Assembly (NCBI GenBank): GCA_965229005.1
Contig: CBDDIP010000002.1
Coordinates: forward strand, 2,480,001 to 2,544,000
Direction of reading: 5' to 3'
Source: CBDDIP01 sp965229005
Lineage (GTDB): Bacteria; Actinomycetota; Acidimicrobiia; Acidimicrobiales; Ilumatobacteraceae
Length of the DNA stretch: 64,000 nucleotides
Part shown: piece after piece, positions 8,011-16,558 of the stretch
Layout of the letters: each line of letters starts with the position of its first letter
How positions within the stretch are numbered: position 1 is the stretch's first letter
Notes under the pieces: model-generated
The model's input: the letters and a program-made list of their open reading frames with translations, nothing else
The model's database searches: none
What the model was told of the DNA's origin: nothing
Position numbers and translations under genes: made by a program

Positions 8011-9046
8011 TCGGGCTCTTGACCGAGACCGGCTGCCCGGCGGCCAGCTGACCGCACGCTGCGTCGATGTCGGTGCCGCGGTTGCGGCGGATCGTGGCGT
8101 TGACGCCGAGGTTCGTCAGCAGGTCGCGGAACTCGGTGACCCGCCGGGCCGATGAACCGACGGTGGGGTAGCCGGGCGTGGGGTTGAGCGGGATCAGGTT
8201 GACGTGTGCCGGCAGTCGCAGACGCCGGCACAGGCGGGCCAGTTCGCGGGCGTCGCTGTCGCGGTCGTTGACGCCGTCGATCATCGCCCACTCGAAGCTC
8301 AGTCGTCGGCCCTTCGCCTGGAGGTGATCCGAGCACGCTTGCATCAGCTCGTCGATCGGGTAGCGCTTGTTGATCGGCACCAGCTCGTTGCGCAGCTCGT
8401 CGTTGGCAGCGTGCAGTGAGACGGCGAGGTTGACGGGAAGCGGACGTCCGGTGAGCGTGCGGATTCCCGGCACGAGGCCCACCGTGGAGATGGTGATGTG
8501 CCGCGCCGACAGACCGATGGCGCCGTGGATGCGCTCGACCGACGCCCACACGTTGGCCTCGTTGGCCATCGGCTCGCCCATGCCCATGTAGACGATGTTG
8601 GCCAACCTGCGGCCCATCGCCTTCGCATCGCGTGCTGCGAGCACGACCTGTTCGACGATCTCACCGGCGGTGAGGTGACGGGTGAACCCGGCCTGCCCGG
8701 TGGCGCAGAACCCACAGGCCATGGCACAGCCCGCCTGACTGCTGACGCACACGGTGACGCGGTCGGGGTAGACCATCAGCACGGTCTCGATGCGCCCACC
8801 GTCGTGCAGCTGCCACAGGTACTTCACCGTGTCGCCGTCGTCACTGACGCTGCGCACCACGAGCTGCAACGCCAGCGGAAGATCCGCGCTGAGGCGGGCT
8901 CGCAAGCCCTTCGGCAGGTTGGTGATGTCCTCCGGTGCGGCGAGCTGCGCGTAGAGCCCGTCCCACAGCTGGTCGAGGCGGAACCGCGGCTCGCCGTCCA
9001 GCAGTTCGGCGAGCTCGTCGCGAGTGGGCGCGTAGAGGGTGCTCAA
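7988..9046 (-). CDS. rlmN: 23S rRNA (adenine-C2)-methyltransferase RlmN
   Basis: Radical SAM enzyme that methylates 23S rRNA A2503 and tRNA A37. The 352-aa protein has the cluster motif CAMACGFC (C107, C111, C114), GMGEPMAN, and a C-terminal Cys in DAACGQL that matches the essential resolving cysteine. I place the start at TTG 9046, because it overlaps the pepF stop by 4 nt (TTGA), the coupling mode used by its neighbours, and gives the normal family length. It is the last gene of mshD-pepF-rlmN. Confidence 0.92.
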   Translation of the reverse strand: MSTLYAPTRDELAELLDGEPRFRLDQLWDGLYAQLAAPEDITNLPKGLRARLSADLPLALQLVVRSVSDDGDTVKYLWQLHDGGRIETVLMVYPDRVTVCVSSQAGCAMACGFCATGQAGFTRHLTAGEIVEQVVLAARDAKAMGRRLANIVYMGMGEPMANEANVWASVERIHGAIGLSARHITISTVGLVPGIRTLTGRPLPVNLAVSLHAANDELRNELVPINKRYPIDELMQACSDHLQAKGRRLSFEWAMIDGVNDRDSDARELARLCRRLRLPAHVNLIPLNPTPGYPTVGSSARRVTEFRDLLTNLGVNATIRRNRGTDIDAACGQLAAGQPVSVKSPISSRRPG

Positions 9047-10875
9047 CTGTGTGCTCTTCTGGGTGCTGCCGCCAGCTCCTGGTACTGCGCGATGCGCGTC
9101 CGGATGACGTCGAGGCTCGCCGTCCAGAAGGCCACGTCGGTGACGTCGAAGCCGAACGCTCCGGCCAGTTCCTCGGCGGAGCTCATGCCGACGCGGGAGA
9201 GCACGTCGTCGTAGTGCAACCGGAACCGCTCCGGGTCGAGCTGGTACTGGGCGAACAGGCCCATGCCGAACAGCAGCCCGTACGTGTACGGCCAGTTGTA
9301 GAAGTGCGAGCTGTAGTAGTGCGGCTTCAACGCCCACATGTACGGATGGGCGGTGGACTGCACGAGTCCATCGCCGTACGCGTCGGCCTGCGCCGCCAGC
9401 ATCATCTCGTTCAGCTCGGATACGCCGAGGGTGCGCCGTTGCCGGCGGGCGAACACCTCGGTCTCGAACAGGAACCTGCTGTGGATGTCCACGACCACCT
9501 GGTTCGAGCCCTGCAGGTCGACGTCGAGCAACGCCAATCGATCATCGCCGGTGAGGCGGCTCAGACCCTCCTCGACGACGAGCGTCTCGCAGAAGATGCT
9601 GGCCGTCTCTGCCAGCGCCATCGGCAGCTGGCGTTGCAGCGGCGTTCGCTGCGCCAGCTGGGTGTTGTGGTAGGCGTGTCCCAGTTCATGTGCGGTCGTC
9701 TGAGCCGAGTCCACGCTGCCGCTCCAGTTGAGGAACACCAGCGAACGGTCGCCGCCGAAGCCCATGCAGAACGCGCCGCCGCGCTTGCCGGCGCGCGGTT
9801 CGGCGTCGATCCACCGTTCGTCGACCGCTCGATCGACCAACCCGGCGAGGCTGCCGCCGTACGCGGCGAAGGCGTTGCGCACGATGCCGAGGCCGTCGGT
9901 CCAGCTGATCTCCGCCGGCGCGAACGGCAGTGGGGCGAACAGGTCGGTCCACGGCAGGGCGCCGTCATGACCGTGCAGCGCGGCCTTGGCGCGCATCCAG
10001 GTGCGGAAGTCGGGCAACGAGGCGACGATCGCCTCCTGCATCGCCTCGAACGTCGGACGGCTCACGTTGTTGGCGAACAGCGACGCATCCAACGGAGACG
10101 TCCAACCACGTCGCCGGTTCACCGTGTTCGCCTCGCCCTTGACGCCGTTCATCGCAGCCGCACAGGTGACAGCGATCGTCGGCCACGTGGCGAGCTCGGC
10201 GTCGTACGCAGCGCGACGCACCGCAGGGTCGGCATGCGAGGCGAGGCCACGCACTGCGGCCATCGGCAACGACGGCGCGGTGCCGTCGGGCATCTGCACG
10301 GTCGCCGACAGCTGCGACGTGACGTCGCTCTGCAGTCGGTACCACGCCGACGACCCGCTGACCGTGAGCTCGGCGTAGAGCCCTTCCTCCGCCTCGCTCA
10401 TCTGGTGCTCGGCACGCTGCGCGAGCTTGCGCAGCGGCCCGGCGTGGTCGGCGGCCTCGGCGCTCACTGCGGCGAGCGCGTCGGCGTCGAGCGCGCGCAC
10501 CCACTCGGCCAGCCGGGCCATCAGCGGACGATGCCGGCTGGACAACCCGTCGAGCTCGCTGTTCAGCCCTTGCGCTTGTTCGTCGTAGCTGTTCGTGCTC
10601 AGCGTGGCGTACACGTACGCGCTGATCAGCTCGAGCCGCCGGCGCGTGTCGTTCACCGCGCGCAGCACCGCATCCGCAGCCTCGCCGTCGGCGGACGTCG
10701 CCGGTCGGACGTCGATGCCCCGGATGTCGTGGTGCTCGAACAGCGCTTCCAATCGATCGGTGTCGGCGCGCACCTCGTCCATCGCATCGGAGAAGGAGCG
10801 TGCGTCGAACGACTCGTGCACGTCGGCGACGCTCCAGCGCGGCAGCTCGACGTCCGGTTGCGTGTCGCTGGTCAT
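9043..10875 (-). CDS. M3 family oligoendopeptidase (PepF-like)
   Basis: 610 aa cytosolic zinc metallopeptidase that cleaves short peptides. It has an N-terminal oligopeptidase F domain (about residues 100-190), then the M3 catalytic domain with HELGH at about 396-400 and a downstream glutamate in LAETASIFCE. The ATG at 10875 overlaps the mshD stop by 4 nt. The C-terminus overlaps the rlmN start, so translation of the three genes is probably coupled. Confidence 0.92.
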   Translation of the reverse strand: MTSDTQPDVELPRWSVADVHESFDARSFSDAMDEVRADTDRLEALFEHHDIRGIDVRPATSADGEAADAVLRAVNDTRRRLELISAYVYATLSTNSYDEQAQGLNSELDGLSSRHRPLMARLAEWVRALDADALAAVSAEAADHAGPLRKLAQRAEHQMSEAEEGLYAELTVSGSSAWYRLQSDVTSQLSATVQMPDGTAPSLPMAAVRGLASHADPAVRRAAYDAELATWPTIAVTCAAAMNGVKGEANTVNRRRGWTSPLDASLFANNVSRPTFEAMQEAIVASLPDFRTWMRAKAALHGHDGALPWTDLFAPLPFAPAEISWTDGLGIVRNAFAAYGGSLAGLVDRAVDERWIDAEPRAGKRGGAFCMGFGGDRSLVFLNWSGSVDSAQTTAHELGHAYHNTQLAQRTPLQRQLPMALAETASIFCETLVVEEGLSRLTGDDRLALLDVDLQGSNQVVVDIHSRFLFETEVFARRQRRTLGVSELNEMMLAAQADAYGDGLVQSTAHPYMWALKPHYYSSHFYNWPYTYGLLFGMGLFAQYQLDPERFRLHYDDVLSRVGMSSAEELAGAFGFDVTDVAFWTASLDVIRTRIAQYQELAAAPRRAHS

Positions 10876-11777
10876 TCCGGTGCTCCTGGTGCCGCGCCGA
10901 CGAAGGCGCGATCGGTGTGGTGGATCGTGAACTCGAGGTGTCGATAGAGGTTGACTGCGACCGTGTTGTCGGCGTCGACGTACAGCATCCCGACGCTGAT
11001 GCCGCGCTCGGCCAGGCTGCTCAGCCCGGCGATGGTCAACGCGCCCCCGAGGCCCATGCCCTGGAACCGTGGGTGCACGCCGATGACGTAGATCTCGCCC
11101 ACGGGCGGTGTGCCCGCGTGGACCTTCGTCCAGCAGAACGCGGCGAGCTCGTCGTGGCGTTCGTGCAGACGGAACCCGTCCGGATCGAACCACGGCTCCT
11201 GCTCGCGCTGCTGCAGCATCGCCAGGTCCCAGCCGCCCTGCTCGGGGTGCCACTCGAACGCCGCGTTGTTGACCTCGAGCCAGGCTTCCTCGTCGCGCCC
11301 GACCACGAACGGACGCGTGATCACGTCGGTCGTCTGCGGCATCGGCAGGTCGCGGCGCATCTGATGCAGCGCGCGCCCCGGTCGCAGCCCGAGGTCGTCG
11401 GCCACCACCGGGGCATCATCGGCGCTCGTCCACCACGTCACGTGGGTCCCGGCCGGCAGCGCGTCGAAGAGCCCGGCGAGGAGGTGTCGTCGCAACGCCC
11501 CAGCAGCGGTCGCGTCGGCCTCCGCGTCGACGATCGCGTCGACCACGACGCCGCCCTGATCGGCAGACGCCTGGGCGTACCCGAGCACCCGTTCGTGCCC
11601 GGTGTTCGCCGCTGCCAGTGCGACGGCGGCGAGGAAGCCCGGCCGAGGGCCGTGCCGCAAGTCGAGGAGCAGATGATCCGGAAGGCGGTCGCCGGCAAGC
11701 TCCTGCGTCGCCAGGAACGCTTCGATCGCAACCCGATCATCGGGCGCGAGCGTAGGGTGCACCCGGATCGTCGCCAT
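10872..11777 (-). CDS. mshD: mycothiol synthase
   Basis: Acetylates cysteinyl-glucosaminyl-inositol in the last step of mycothiol synthesis. The 301-aa protein is a tandem GNAT: a degenerate N-terminal half and a catalytic C-terminal half with IYVIGVHPRFQGMGLGGAL (acetyl-CoA loop) and a conserved LYVDADNTVAVNLYRHLEF. Mycothiol confirms an actinobacterial host. TAGCCT (11786-11791, reverse strand) lies 8 nt before the ATG, and the gene is divergent from nth with about 80 bp between. Confidence 0.92.
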   Translation of the reverse strand: MATIRVHPTLAPDDRVAIEAFLATQELAGDRLPDHLLLDLRHGPRPGFLAAVALAAANTGHERVLGYAQASADQGGVVVDAIVDAEADATAAGALRRHLLAGLFDALPAGTHVTWWTSADDAPVVADDLGLRPGRALHQMRRDLPMPQTTDVITRPFVVGRDEEAWLEVNNAAFEWHPEQGGWDLAMLQQREQEPWFDPDGFRLHERHDELAAFCWTKVHAGTPPVGEIYVIGVHPRFQGMGLGGALTIAGLSSLAERGISVGMLYVDADNTVAVNLYRHLEFTIHHTDRAFVGAAPGAPE

Positions 11778-11856
11778 CCAGGGTGAGGCTACTGGGGCGG
11801 CTCGCGGGCGGCAGCGAACGCGTTCGTCGACGCGACCGGTCGTTACCCTTCCGTCG

Positions 11857-12537
11857 ATGGGCACACCACGCACGCCGCAGGGCCGCGCCACCGCCATTGC
11901 CGCCCTCCTCGCCGAGGAGTACCCGCAGGCGATCTGCGAGCTCGACCATCGAAACGCGTTCGAGCTCCTCGCGGCGACGATCCTCTCGGCGCAGACGACC
12001 GATGCCCGCGTCAACATGGTCACGCCTGCACTGTTCCTCCGCTTCCCGACAGCAGAAGCGCTGGCGATGGCCGACCCCACCGAGCTCGAGGAGATCGTCC
12101 GCTCGACGGGCTTCTACCAGACCAAGGCGCGCAACCTCATCGGCATGGCGGTCGGTGTGATGGATCGATTCGGTGGCGACGTGCCCACCGCGCTGGAGGA
12201 TCTCGTCACGCTCCCAGGCGTCGGGCGCAAGACGGCCAACGTCGTGCGCAGCGTCGCCTTCGATCTGCCGGGCCTGCCTATCGACACCCATGTCGGCCGC
12301 CTCGCCCGCCGCCTCGCGCTGACCGTCGAGGAGGATCCGGTGAAGGTGGAGACGGAGCTGTGCGCGCTGATCAAGCCGGCCGAGTGGGGTGCGTTCAGCC
12401 TGCGCACGATCCTCCACGGACGGCGCGTGTGCGACGCGAAGAAGCCGCGCTGCGGCGACTGCCGGCTCGAGCAGCTGTGCCCGTCGAGCTTGCTTCCGAG
12501 TCGTTCGAAGCGGCGGATCGCGTCGATCGCAACCTGA
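11857..12537 (+). CDS. nth: endonuclease III
   Basis: 226 aa base-excision DNA glycosylase/AP lyase for oxidised pyrimidines. The helix-hairpin-helix LPGVGRKTANVV contains catalytic Lys (K125) and IDTHVGRL contains catalytic Asp (D143). The C-terminal [4Fe-4S] ligands follow C-x6-C-x2-C-x5-C. The ATG at 11857 comes 7 nt after TACCCT (11844-11849), so it is probably leaderless. Confidence 0.95.
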   Translation: MGTPRTPQGRATAIAALLAEEYPQAICELDHRNAFELLAATILSAQTTDARVNMVTPALFLRFPTAEALAMADPTELEEIVRSTGFYQTKARNLIGMAVGVMDRFGGDVPTALEDLVTLPGVGRKTANVVRSVAFDLPGLPIDTHVGRLARRLALTVEEDPVKVETELCALIKPAEWGAFSLRTILHGRRVCDAKKPRCGDCRLEQLCPSSLLPSRSKRRIASIAT

Positions 12538-12582
12538 CGAACGCGTGACCTCTGACCATGGATCGAGGGCGTTCGCGCTGTC

Positions 12583-12610
12583 TTGCACCACCCCCGATTC
12601 GGTGTACTAT
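12583..12610 (+). promoter_or_regulatory. sigma-70-type promoter of the candidate small RNA
   Basis: TTGCAC (12583-12588), a 16-bp spacer and TACTAT (12605-12610). Unlike most promoters in this window it has both hexamers and no start codon follows: an ATG at 12609 hits a stop after two codons. Confidence 0.65.
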
Positions 12611-12616
12611 GGTCTG

Positions 12617-12715
12617 ACCAACCAGGTTCCCGCCACCTGGTTTGCGTGCGATGCCGGGATCCGCCGCCTGGCGTCGCCGAAGCGACGGCCCCGCAAGGGG
12701 CCGTCGCCGCTTTTT
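12617..12715 (+). ncRNA. candidate small non-coding RNA, about 100 nt
   Basis: Between nth and the next gene. A good promoter ends at 12610 and a strong intrinsic terminator ends near 12715, with no reading frame of note between. Three helices are visible: AACCAGGT (12620-12627) with ACCTGGTT (12635-12642) around a C-rich loop TCCCGCC; CGATGCC with GGCGTCG (one G-U pair) just after; and the terminator stem. The family is not recognised. The C-rich first loop recalls actinobacterial 6C RNA, but the run of six C is missing. Confidence 0.6.
12682..12715 (+). terminator. intrinsic terminator with T-tract
   Basis: A perfect 11-bp GC-rich stem (12682-12692 with 12697-12707), tetraloop GCAA, then CGCTTTTTC. 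It is the only classic T-tract terminator I find in the window and it closes the candidate small RNA. Confidence 0.9.
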
Positions 12716-12753
12716 CGGCCAGGGGTCATCCGATCCGTAGGATCACGGATCGG

Positions 12754-13242
12754 ATGACCGCCTCGCCCACGCCCGATCGACCGTTGATGCCGGGCTACGG
12801 GATCAGCGATGAGACCGACGGACTGCTGCCGTTCTCGTGGGCGCGGGAACGGTTGATCGGTGCCCGGCGCGCCGTCCTGTCCTCGAAGGATCGCTCCGGC
12901 CGTCCACACGCGGTTCCCGTGTGGACGGTGTGGCATGCCGACGCACTCGCGTTCTCCGTTGGCGGTCAGGGAAGAACGGCGCGCAACCTGTTGTCCGATC
13001 CGCGCTGCAGTGCCGTGGTGCAGTCGGATGCGGACGCCGTTGCCGTGGAAGGCCGTGTCGTGCGCGTCGTCGACACCGCCGCGGCTGCTGAGATCCAGCA
13101 GGTCTACTCGGCCAAGTACGGGTCGGGGTTCCCCGACATCGAGGCCAGCCCGTTGTGGCGGTTGGTGCCCGAGGTCGTGTTCGGCTTCGTCGAGGACGAC
13201 TCGTTCAGCACCAGCGCCACCCGCTGGCGCTTCACCACCTGA
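12754..13242 (+). CDS. pyridoxamine 5'-phosphate oxidase-fold protein (F420/FMN-type)
   Basis: 162 aa. Split beta-barrel flavin-binding fold: ARERLIGARRAVLSSKDRSGRPHAVPVW, then DALAFSVGGQGRTARNLLSD and AVVQSDADAVAVEGRV are typical of F420-dependent or FMN-dependent members common in actinobacteria. The exact cofactor and substrate are unknown. The ATG at 12754 has TAGGAT (12738-12743) 10 nt upstream. Confidence 0.82.
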   Translation: MTASPTPDRPLMPGYGISDETDGLLPFSWARERLIGARRAVLSSKDRSGRPHAVPVWTVWHADALAFSVGGQGRTARNLLSDPRCSAVVQSDADAVAVEGRVVRVVDTAAAAEIQQVYSAKYGSGFPDIEASPLWRLVPEVVFGFVEDDSFSTSATRWRFTT

Positions 13243-13246
13243 CCCC

Positions 13247-13444
13247 TCACCTGGCGAGCTTGGCGGCGCGGCGCAAGGAGCGCCCGGCGCTGCGCAGCGC
13301 CCGTTCCGCCTCGTAGATGGCCGACACGAGATCGGCCTCCTGCTCTTGCTGGAGCCCGGACGCGAGGTGGGCGATCTCGTCGCGGTAGCGGTCGACGTGG
13401 TCGTTGATCACCGCGAGCACTGCGGCTGTCTGCGTGTTCGCCAT
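13247..13444 (-). CDS. small helical protein, unknown
   Basis: 65 aa, predicted all-helical with a basic C-terminus (RSLRRAAKLAR). No family was recognised. The reading frame remains open far upstream because it is antisense to hisC, but ATG 13444 is the credible start: CAGACT (13451-13456, reverse strand) lies 6 nt before it. It is divergent from hisC with 60 bp between, and its stop is 4 bp from the preceding convergent gene. Confidence 0.65.
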   Translation of the reverse strand: MANTQTAAVLAVINDHVDRYRDEIAHLASGLQQEQEADLVSAIYEAERALRSAGRSLRRAAKLAR

Positions 13445-13504
13445 GCACCCAGTCTGCCGAATAGCAATCGGAGACGGCGAGCGTGCATCGGTAACGTGGC
13501 TCGG

Positions 13505-14584
13505 GTGAGCATCGTGCCCGTCCGCGACGACCTGTCCGCCCTGGAGGGCTACCACTCGCCACAGGTCGACGTGCGCGTGCGTTTGAACACGAACGAGTCG
13601 CCGTATGCGCCACCGGCCGCGTGGCGTGATGCGTTCGCTGCCGAACTGAGCCGCGTCGACTGGAACCGGTACCCCGACCGCGCAGCGACGGCGCTGCGCG
13701 AGTCGATCGCCGATCTGCACTCGGTGCACCCCGATCAGGTCTTCGCCGCCAATGGCAGCAACGAGGTGCTGCAGACGCTGCTGCTCACCTACGCCGGGCC
13801 CGGCCGCACCGTCGCGACCTTCGAGCCGACGTATCAGCTGCACGGCCACATCGCTCGCCTCACCGGCGCGACGGTGGCCGAGGGCGAACGCGCTGCGGAC
13901 TTCTCGCTCGACCTCGCCGAGGTCGAGCGCGTCATCGCCGCATCGCAGCCCACCGTGACGTTCCTGTGCTCGCCGAACAACCCCACGGGGCTCGTCGAGC
14001 CGGAGGCCAACGTGCGCACCGTGCTGGCACAGGCGCCTGGTCTGCTCGTGGTCGACGAGGCGTACGGGCAGTTCGCCCCGTGGTCGGCACTCGGACTCGT
14101 GTCCGACGACGTGCCGCTGGTCGTCACCCGCACGTTCTCGAAGACGTGGTCGATGGCCGGCACGCGGTTGGGGTACCTCATCGGGCCGCGCTGGCTGGTC
14201 GCAGAGCTCGACAAGGTCGTGCTGCCGTACCACCTCGACGCGGCCAAGCAGATCGCCGGTCGGCTTGCGCTGCGGTACGCCGACGACATGGAAGCACGCG
14301 TCGGCGAGATCGTGTCCGAGCGCGAACGGATCAGCGCCGCGCTCGCCGCGCTGCCCATCGACGTGTTCCCGAGCGGCGCCAACTTCCTGCTGTTCCGCCC
14401 GCGGTCGATCGGCGGCCGGGCGTTGTGGAACGCGCTGGTCGAGCGCAGCGTCCTCGTGCGCGACTGCTCCGGCTGGCCGCGGCTGGAGGACTGCCTGCGC
14501 GTCACCGTCGGCACGCCGGCTGAGAACACCGAGTTCCTCGACGCCGTGCGAGCGGTCATCGAACGAGAGGGAGTTGCAGCATGA
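13505..14584 (+). CDS. hisC: histidinol-phosphate aminotransferase
   Basis: 359 aa PLP-dependent fold-type I transaminase of histidine synthesis. LNTNESPYAPP at the N-terminus, FLCSPNNPTG, and the PLP-lysine K213 in TFSKTWSMAGTRLGYL are visible. GTG 13505 follows TAACGT (13492-13497) by 7 nt, which supports this start and makes the whole hisCBHAF mRNA leaderless. It overlaps hisB by 4 nt. Confidence 0.94.
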   Translation: MSIVPVRDDLSALEGYHSPQVDVRVRLNTNESPYAPPAAWRDAFAAELSRVDWNRYPDRAATALRESIADLHSVHPDQVFAANGSNEVLQTLLLTYAGPGRTVATFEPTYQLHGHIARLTGATVAEGERAADFSLDLAEVERVIAASQPTVTFLCSPNNPTGLVEPEANVRTVLAQAPGLLVVDEAYGQFAPWSALGLVSDDVPLVVTRTFSKTWSMAGTRLGYLIGPRWLVAELDKVVLPYHLDAAKQIAGRLALRYADDMEARVGEIVSERERISAALAALPIDVFPSGANFLLFRPRSIGGRALWNALVERSVLVRDCSGWPRLEDCLRVTVGTPAENTEFLDAVRAVIEREGVAA

Positions 14585-15171
14585 GCCGGTCCGCCACGGT
14601 GTCGCGCACGACCAAGGAGACGTCGATCGAACTGTCGATCGACCTGGACGGCAGCGGTCAGGTCGAGGTCAGCACCGGCATCCCGTTCTACGACCACATG
14701 CTCGAGCAGATCGGCAAGCACGGCGGATTCGACCTCACCATCCGGGCCACCGGCGACCTGCACATCGACACGCACCACACCGTCGAGGACGTCGCGATCG
14801 CGCTCGGTCAGGCGTTCAAGCAGGCGGTCGGCAACAAGGCCGGCGTGCGCCGCTTCGCCAGCGGGCTGTACCCGCTCGACGAGGCACTCGTCGAGGTGGC
14901 GCTCGACCTGTCGGGTCGGCCGTTCGTCGTCTGGGAGATCGAGATGCCGGAGAGCCTGCCGCTCGGCAACCCGGCGTTCGATCCACAGCTGGCCGAACAC
15001 GCCGTCGCCTCGTTCGCCACCGCGGCGGACATCACGCTGCACTGCACGCTGCGACGCGGACGCAACGTGCACCACATCATCGAGGCCACGTTCAAGGGGC
15101 TGGCGCGCTGCTTGCGCGACGCGGTCCGCATCGAGGGGACGTCGGTGCCGAGCACGAAGGGCGTGCTGTGA
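14581..15171 (+). CDS. hisB: imidazoleglycerol-phosphate dehydratase
   Basis: 196 aa, the monofunctional dehydratase without the phosphatase domain of enterics. The metal-binding His clusters are seen in FYDHMLEQIGKHGGF, DTHHTVEDVAI and RNVHHIIEATFKG. ATGA overlaps with hisC and GTGA with hisH mean translation is coupled along the operon. Confidence 0.95.
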   Translation: MSRSATVSRTTKETSIELSIDLDGSGQVEVSTGIPFYDHMLEQIGKHGGFDLTIRATGDLHIDTHHTVEDVAIALGQAFKQAVGNKAGVRRFASGLYPLDEALVEVALDLSGRPFVVWEIEMPESLPLGNPAFDPQLAEHAVASFATAADITLHCTLRRGRNVHHIIEATFKGLARCLRDAVRIEGTSVPSTKGVL

Positions 15172-15836
15172 CGTCGACCGACGGACCGCTCGGATCGTCG
15201 TCGCGGCCGCTGATCGCCGTGCTCGACTACGGCATCGGCAACCTGCGTTCGGCGCAGAAGGCGTTGGAGCACTGCGGTGCCGACGCGCGGCTCACCGCCG
15301 ACCACGGGTTGATCGCCGACGCGGCAGCAGTGGTGCTCCCTGGTGTCGGCGCGTTCGGCGCCTGCATGGATTCACTGCGGGCCGCCGGGCTCGAGGACGC
15401 CGCGCACGCGGCCGTCGCCAGCGGGCGACCGTTCCTGGGGATCTGCGTCGGCATGCAGATGCTGTTCGACGGCAGCGACGAGGACGAGCACGCGCGCGGG
15501 CTCGGCGTCATCCCCGGCACGATCCGCTGGCTCGGGCGCGAACTGCCGCGGCCGCAGATGCAGTGGAACCGGCTGACGCTGCAGATCTCCGACGACCCGA
15601 TGTTCGCCGGACTCGGCGACTCGCCGTGGGTGTACTTCGTCCACTCGCTGCACGGCGTGCCCGCTGACCCTGGTGTGGTCGCGGCAACGACCTCATACGG
15701 TGGCGTGGTCAACGCCGCGTTCCGGCTCGGCAACGTGTTCGCCACCCAGTTCCACCCGGAGAAGTCGGCAACAGCGGGACTCGCGCTGCTCACCAACTTC
15801 GTCGGGCTGGCCGCACGCGCCGGCGTCCACGCGTGA
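15168..15836 (+). CDS. hisH: imidazole glycerol phosphate synthase, glutaminase subunit
   Basis: 222 aa class I glutamine amidotransferase giving ammonia to HisF. The nucleophile C93 lies in GICVGMQMLF and the His/Glu pair in FHPEKS. The GTG start overlaps hisB. The N-terminus has a short hydrophilic extension before IAVLDYGIGNLRS. Confidence 0.95.
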   Translation: MTSTDGPLGSSSRPLIAVLDYGIGNLRSAQKALEHCGADARLTADHGLIADAAAVVLPGVGAFGACMDSLRAAGLEDAAHAAVASGRPFLGICVGMQMLFDGSDEDEHARGLGVIPGTIRWLGRELPRPQMQWNRLTLQISDDPMFAGLGDSPWVYFVHSLHGVPADPGVVAATTSYGGVVNAAFRLGNVFATQFHPEKSATAGLALLTNFVGLAARAGVHA

Positions 15837-16558
15837 CCGCCGAGCTGTACCCGGCCATCGACCTGCGTGACGGCAAGGTGGTGCGCCTGATCCAGGGCGA
15901 CTACGACCGGCAGACGTCCTACGGCGACGACCCGGTGGCAGTCGCCGTCTCGTTCGTCGAGCAGGGCGCCACGTGGATCCACGTCGTCGATCTGGACGCG
16001 GCGCGGTCGGGCTCGGCGCAGAACCGCGACGTGGTCGCGGCGATCGCCGACGCAGTGCGCGGCCGGGCGTCGGTGCAGACCGGCGGGGGAGTGCGCACGA
16101 TGGCCGATGTCGAGGCGCTCGCCAACGCGGGCGTCGCTCGTGTGGTGATGGGCTCGGCGGCGGTCGCCAACCCGGCCTTGGTCAACGTCGCCGCCAACGT
16201 GCTGCCCGTGGCCGTCGGCCTCGACCACCGCGACGGCGTCGTTGCCGTGCACGGCTGGACCGAGTCCAGCGATCTGCACCTGCTGCACGCGCTCACGATC
16301 TTCCCCGCCGCGGCGACGTTCGTGATCACCGACATCTCCCGTGACGGCATGCTCCAGGGCCCGGACCTGGAGGGGCTCGCTGCTGCTGCGGCGCGTTCGT
16401 CGGTTCCGGTGATCGCCAGCGGTGGCGTGGCGACGCTCGACGACGTCGCTGCTGCAGCAGCGATCGGCAACGTCGGCGGCGTGATCACCGGCAAGGCCCT
16501 CTACGAGGGCCGGTTCACGGTGGCCGACGGTGTACGGGCGTTGGCGGCGCTGTCGTGA
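15833..16558 (+). CDS. hisA: phosphoribosyl isomerase HisA (possibly bifunctional PriA)
   Basis: 241 aa (beta-alpha)8 barrel. YPAIDLRDGKVVRL holds the first catalytic Asp and FVITDISRDGMLQGPD the second. In many actinobacteria this protein also does the TrpF reaction (PriA). No separate trpF is in the window, so a dual role is plausible but not shown. Confidence 0.92.
   Translation: MTAELYPAIDLRDGKVVRLIQGDYDRQTSYGDDPVAVAVSFVEQGATWIHVVDLDAARSGSAQNRDVVAAIADAVRGRASVQTGGGVRTMADVEALANAGVARVVMGSAAVANPALVNVAANVLPVAVGLDHRDGVVAVHGWTESSDLHLLHALTIFPAAATFVITDISRDGMLQGPDLEGLAAAAARSSVPVIASGGVATLDDVAAAAAIGNVGGVITGKALYEGRFTVADGVRALAALS

Noticed and set aside
12617..12715. Assignment of the small RNA to the 6C RNA family.
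   Set aside because: The loops lack the required runs of six cytosines; only a C-rich loop is seen.
12609..12720. Short peptide gene starting at ATG 12609 within the small RNA region.
   Set aside because: It reaches a stop after two codons (ATG GTC TGA).
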